Source: Puniceicoccaceae bacterium (GTDB lineage: Bacteria > Verrucomicrobiota > Verrucomicrobiia > Opitutales > Coraliomargaritaceae). Taken from it: a DNA stretch of 9,277 nucleotides. This document shows positions 7,152 through 9,277 of this stretch, piece after piece. The DNA is taken from the NCBI GenBank assembly GCA_003566795.1, contig PXBU01000382.1, positions 1 through 9,277 of the forward strand, read 5' to 3'. The position numbers and the translations under genes are program-made. The notes under the pieces were generated by a model, which ran no database searches, was not told the origin of the DNA, and saw only the letters and a program-made list of their open reading frames with translations. Every line of letters begins with the position of its first letter. The first letter of the stretch is position 1.

Positions 7152-9277
7152 ATGTCCACTACAGGACGATCCCAAGCAGGCTACCTCGTTGAGCTTTTCC
7201 TCGATGGCTTGCTGCTGCTTGGTTTCGCAGTTCAGGCTTTCCTGCTGGGCTGCCTGCTCGCCTATGGATATGTGCCACTTCCCGCCCACTGGATCAGCGA
7301 AAAAATCAGCCACCACCTCCCCCCGGGACTCTCAATCCGCGCTGAAAGTTACGCGCTGACGCTGGACGGATCGATCCGGGTAGAGAACTTGACAGTTCAC
7401 CTCGATGGCATCGAAGAGGCCTGCTTTAAAGCGAAGCACGCCCACGCTGCATTTGACATACAATGGTCGCGGCAGGCACCCTTCATCCTCAAGGAGTGCA
7501 TCCTGTTGGAAGGTGGATTGATGCTGCCTGCGGTCTATTCGCCCGATGGAAATCGCCGCGGCATTCTGGATCGGGTGGCACTCCGCCTCCTCCCGGGCGA
7601 GCACGAATTCACTATCGATTCCTTCGCAGCCCGGCACGAAGACATCCGCCTGCGGGGCCGTATGCAGTGGCCCACAACCGAGCGGGCCAGCGTGCCATTT
7701 GATGCCCGGGAGCAAGCGGATCGGTTTTTCCAGCAGGTGGCTTATGCGCTAAAACAGAAAGAGCCGTTTGATCGTTTCGAAGAACCGACGGTGGTTTTCC
7801 AAATCGATGCGGCGCGTGACGGCGCCGTCAATATTTTGAGTAAAATCAGCAGCCGCAACTACCAACACCCGCAAGTGCAGGCGACGAACCTTACCCTCGA
7901 CGCCGGGCTATCGCTCACGGAGCAGCTGCGGGTCAGTCAATCCTCGATCTGGCTCAAAGCCGATGAAGTCACGATCCCCGCCTACGATATCCGGGCAGCG
8001 GCAATAAGCGCCAAGCTTGCGCCCGGAAGGTGGGAGGCCCTGCTGCAGGGCGAATGGCCGGATATCGAGCTGCTGGCAGGAACACTCAGCATAAAGGATA
8101 TTCAACTGGAAACGCCGCGCCTCAACCTGCGCCCCCAGGGCTTGCCGAAAATTGCCTTCGACGGCCTCACCAGCGGCCTGCACGGTGCGATCGAATTTTC
8201 CGGCTACGTGAACGCTCAGACCAGAGCCGCCGAGATCGCAGCCGCGGGCAGCCTCGACCTGCTTTCGATTGTGCCTGCCGAGATCGCCAGTAAGTTGCCG
8301 CCTATAGCCATCCACCAACCGCCTTATTACAATCTCAGCTTAACTTTTAATGACGGCTTGGAGCTGATGCATGGCCAATTGAGCGCCCAGATCGGCGCCT
8401 TCCAAGTCGATGGCATAGACTTCAATAATATTCACCTCGGGGCGAACTATCATCATGGCGTCTTCTCGATCGACCGATCCTATTTTAGCAGGGATTGGCA
8501 ATGGCTGGAGCTCGGCTTCGGCCTGGATCGCGCGACCAATGACTATACGCTGACGCTAAAAGGATCTGCCAAACCGGACGACTACAACGCGCTCTTACCC
8601 GACTGGTGGGAGGCGATTTTTCGCGACTTCGATTTCGAGAACATCGAGGACGGGCTGGGTGACTTTGTCATTTATGGCAATACCGGTGACGGGGTAGCCG
8701 GTTTCTTCTTCGGGCATGCAGCCGCCCGAAATGTCAGCTATCAAGGTGTGCCGTTGGACGCGGGTGAACTATTTGTGCGCGGTTTCGGGCCTTATGCGGA
8801 GATCCACCGTTTGGATGCCCGCAGCGGGGAGGGCTTCGTGCGGGGGGACATCGGTTTTGCCTCGCGCGTGGATGACGTGCGTGGCCCGATGTCAGTGCGG
8901 CTGGATCTCGAGACGCAGCTCCGCATCTCGGATGCGGCCAAGCTCTTCGACGAGAATATCGCGGAGATACTGGCTGACTTCGAAACCGACGCCCTACCCC
9001 ACATCCTACTGCGCGGTGCCATCTTTAACCAGGCCTACCCTGAGTTTGAGGGACTCAGCCATATTCATTTAAACGCAACGTGCCCGTCAGCATTGACCTA
9101 CAAAGGACTTCCACTGGACTCGCTGCGCTTCGACTTATTTGGAAGGCAGGACATCACCTATTTGCGCGACATGAAGATCGGCTACGCAGGTGGTCTCGCC
9201 AGGGCTGATGCTGATATTTTGACGGACGGCAGCAGTCCAGCACAAGTGCGCTTTCAAGCCGAACTGGAGGGTGCCGA
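7152..9277 (+). CDS. Large AsmA/TamB-like membrane-anchored protein, 3' end beyond the window
   Basis: An uninterrupted frame from ATG 7152 runs to the window end: 708 codons with no stop. A hydrophobic anchor (about residues 14-40, ending CLLAYGYVPLP) is followed by HWISEKISHHLPPGLSIRAE and alternating hydrophobic strands, the usual opening of AsmA/DUF3971/YhdP-like proteins. Known members bridge the periplasm and are implicated in phospholipid transport to the outer membrane. A unit of about 110-120 residues recurs with the core Y/V-x-G-I/V/L-P/D-L/F at V419-F424, Y530-L535 and Y650-L655. Each core is followed by paired strands and, in the last two, a helix with WEAIFRDF or NIAEILADF precedes it. 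No in-frame start exists upstream between the DUF4340 stop and this ATG, and no Shine-Dalgarno site is visible. The 25-base gap places it in the same operon. The AsmA-like call rests on architecture, not on a sharp motif. Confidence 0.7.
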   Translation, partial: MSTTGRSQAGYLVELFLDGLLLLGFAVQAFLLGCLLAYGYVPLPAHWISEKISHHLPPGLSIRAESYALTLDGSIRVENLTVHLDGIEEACFKAKHAHAAFDIQWSRQAPFILKECILLEGGLMLPAVYSPDGNRRGILDRVALRLLPGEHEFTIDSFAARHEDIRLRGRMQWPTTERASVPFDAREQADRFFQQVAYALKQKEPFDRFEEPTVVFQIDAARDGAVNILSKISSRNYQHPQVQATNLTLDAGLSLTEQLRVSQSSIWLKADEVTIPAYDIRAAAISAKLAPGRWEALLQGEWPDIELLAGTLSIKDIQLETPRLNLRPQGLPKIAFDGLTSGLHGAIEFSGYVNAQTRAAEIAAAGSLDLLSIVPAEIASKLPPIAIHQPPYYNLSLTFNDGLELMHGQLSAQIGAFQVDGIDFNNIHLGANYHHGVFSIDRSYFSRDWQWLELGFGLDRATNDYTLTLKGSAKPDDYNALLPDWWEAIFRDFDFENIEDGLGDFVIYGNTGDGVAGFFFGHAAARNVSYQGVPLDAGELFVRGFGPYAEIHRLDARSGEGFVRGDIGFASRVDDVRGPMSVRLDLETQLRISDAAKLFDENIAEILADFETDALPHILLRGAIFNQAYPEFEGLSHIHLNATCPSALTYKGLPLDSLRFDLFGRQDITYLRDMKIGYAGGLARADADILTDGSSPAQVRFQAELEGA

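Noticed and set aside
8716..9072. 118-residue plus-strand frame and its minus-strand counterpart near the window end
   Set aside because: Both are out of frame with the continuous 708-codon AsmA-like reading frame, which explains this region.

Overview
The window (about 57% GC by eye) looks like chromosome from a Gram-negative bacterium, most plausibly Verrucomicrobiota (Opitutae-like). That placement is an inference from protein resemblance: a GldA/GldF/GldG-type ABC cassette followed by a DUF4340 protein, a Verrucomicrobia-style DUF2062 protein, small toxin-antitoxin remnants, and mostly weak or absent Shine-Dalgarno sites. No rRNA, tRNA, CRISPR array or insertion sequence was seen.

Layout. 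(1) Positions 1-582 hold remnants of toxin-antitoxin genes. First is the 3' end of a YafQ-family mRNA interferase whose last catalytic histidine reads as glutamine. After a non-coding gap with a small stem-loop comes an 'addiction module' antitoxin-like gene that appears to have lost its proper C-terminus to a +1 frameshift. No partner toxin follows it. (2) Positions 641-1735, minus strand, hold a methylated-DNA--protein-cysteine methyltransferase (Ogt/Ada C-terminal type) and, downstream of it, a DUF2062 membrane protein, probably co-transcribed. (3) Positions 1736-1878 form a divergent intergenic region with a perfect 6-7-6 inverted repeat. (4) From 1879 to the window end, plus strand, there is a compact five-gene operon: ABC ATPase (GldA-like), ABC-2 permease (GldF-like), GldG-like auxiliary protein, a 645-residue DUF4340 protein, and the first 708 codons of a large N-terminally anchored AsmA/TamB-like protein that runs off the window.

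How the genes may work together. The first three genes of the operon form a recognisable ABC-2 exporter-type complex with a large extracytoplasmic GldG domain. The DUF4340 protein reads as a membrane-anchored chain of four degenerate repeats. The AsmA-like protein has at least three spaced copies of a roughly 110-120 residue beta-rich unit. The arrangement suggests an envelope machine in which an ATP-driven inner-membrane complex is coupled to long periplasmic proteins, possibly for moving lipid or another envelope component. The substrate cannot be read from the sequence. This operon is the most interesting content of the window.
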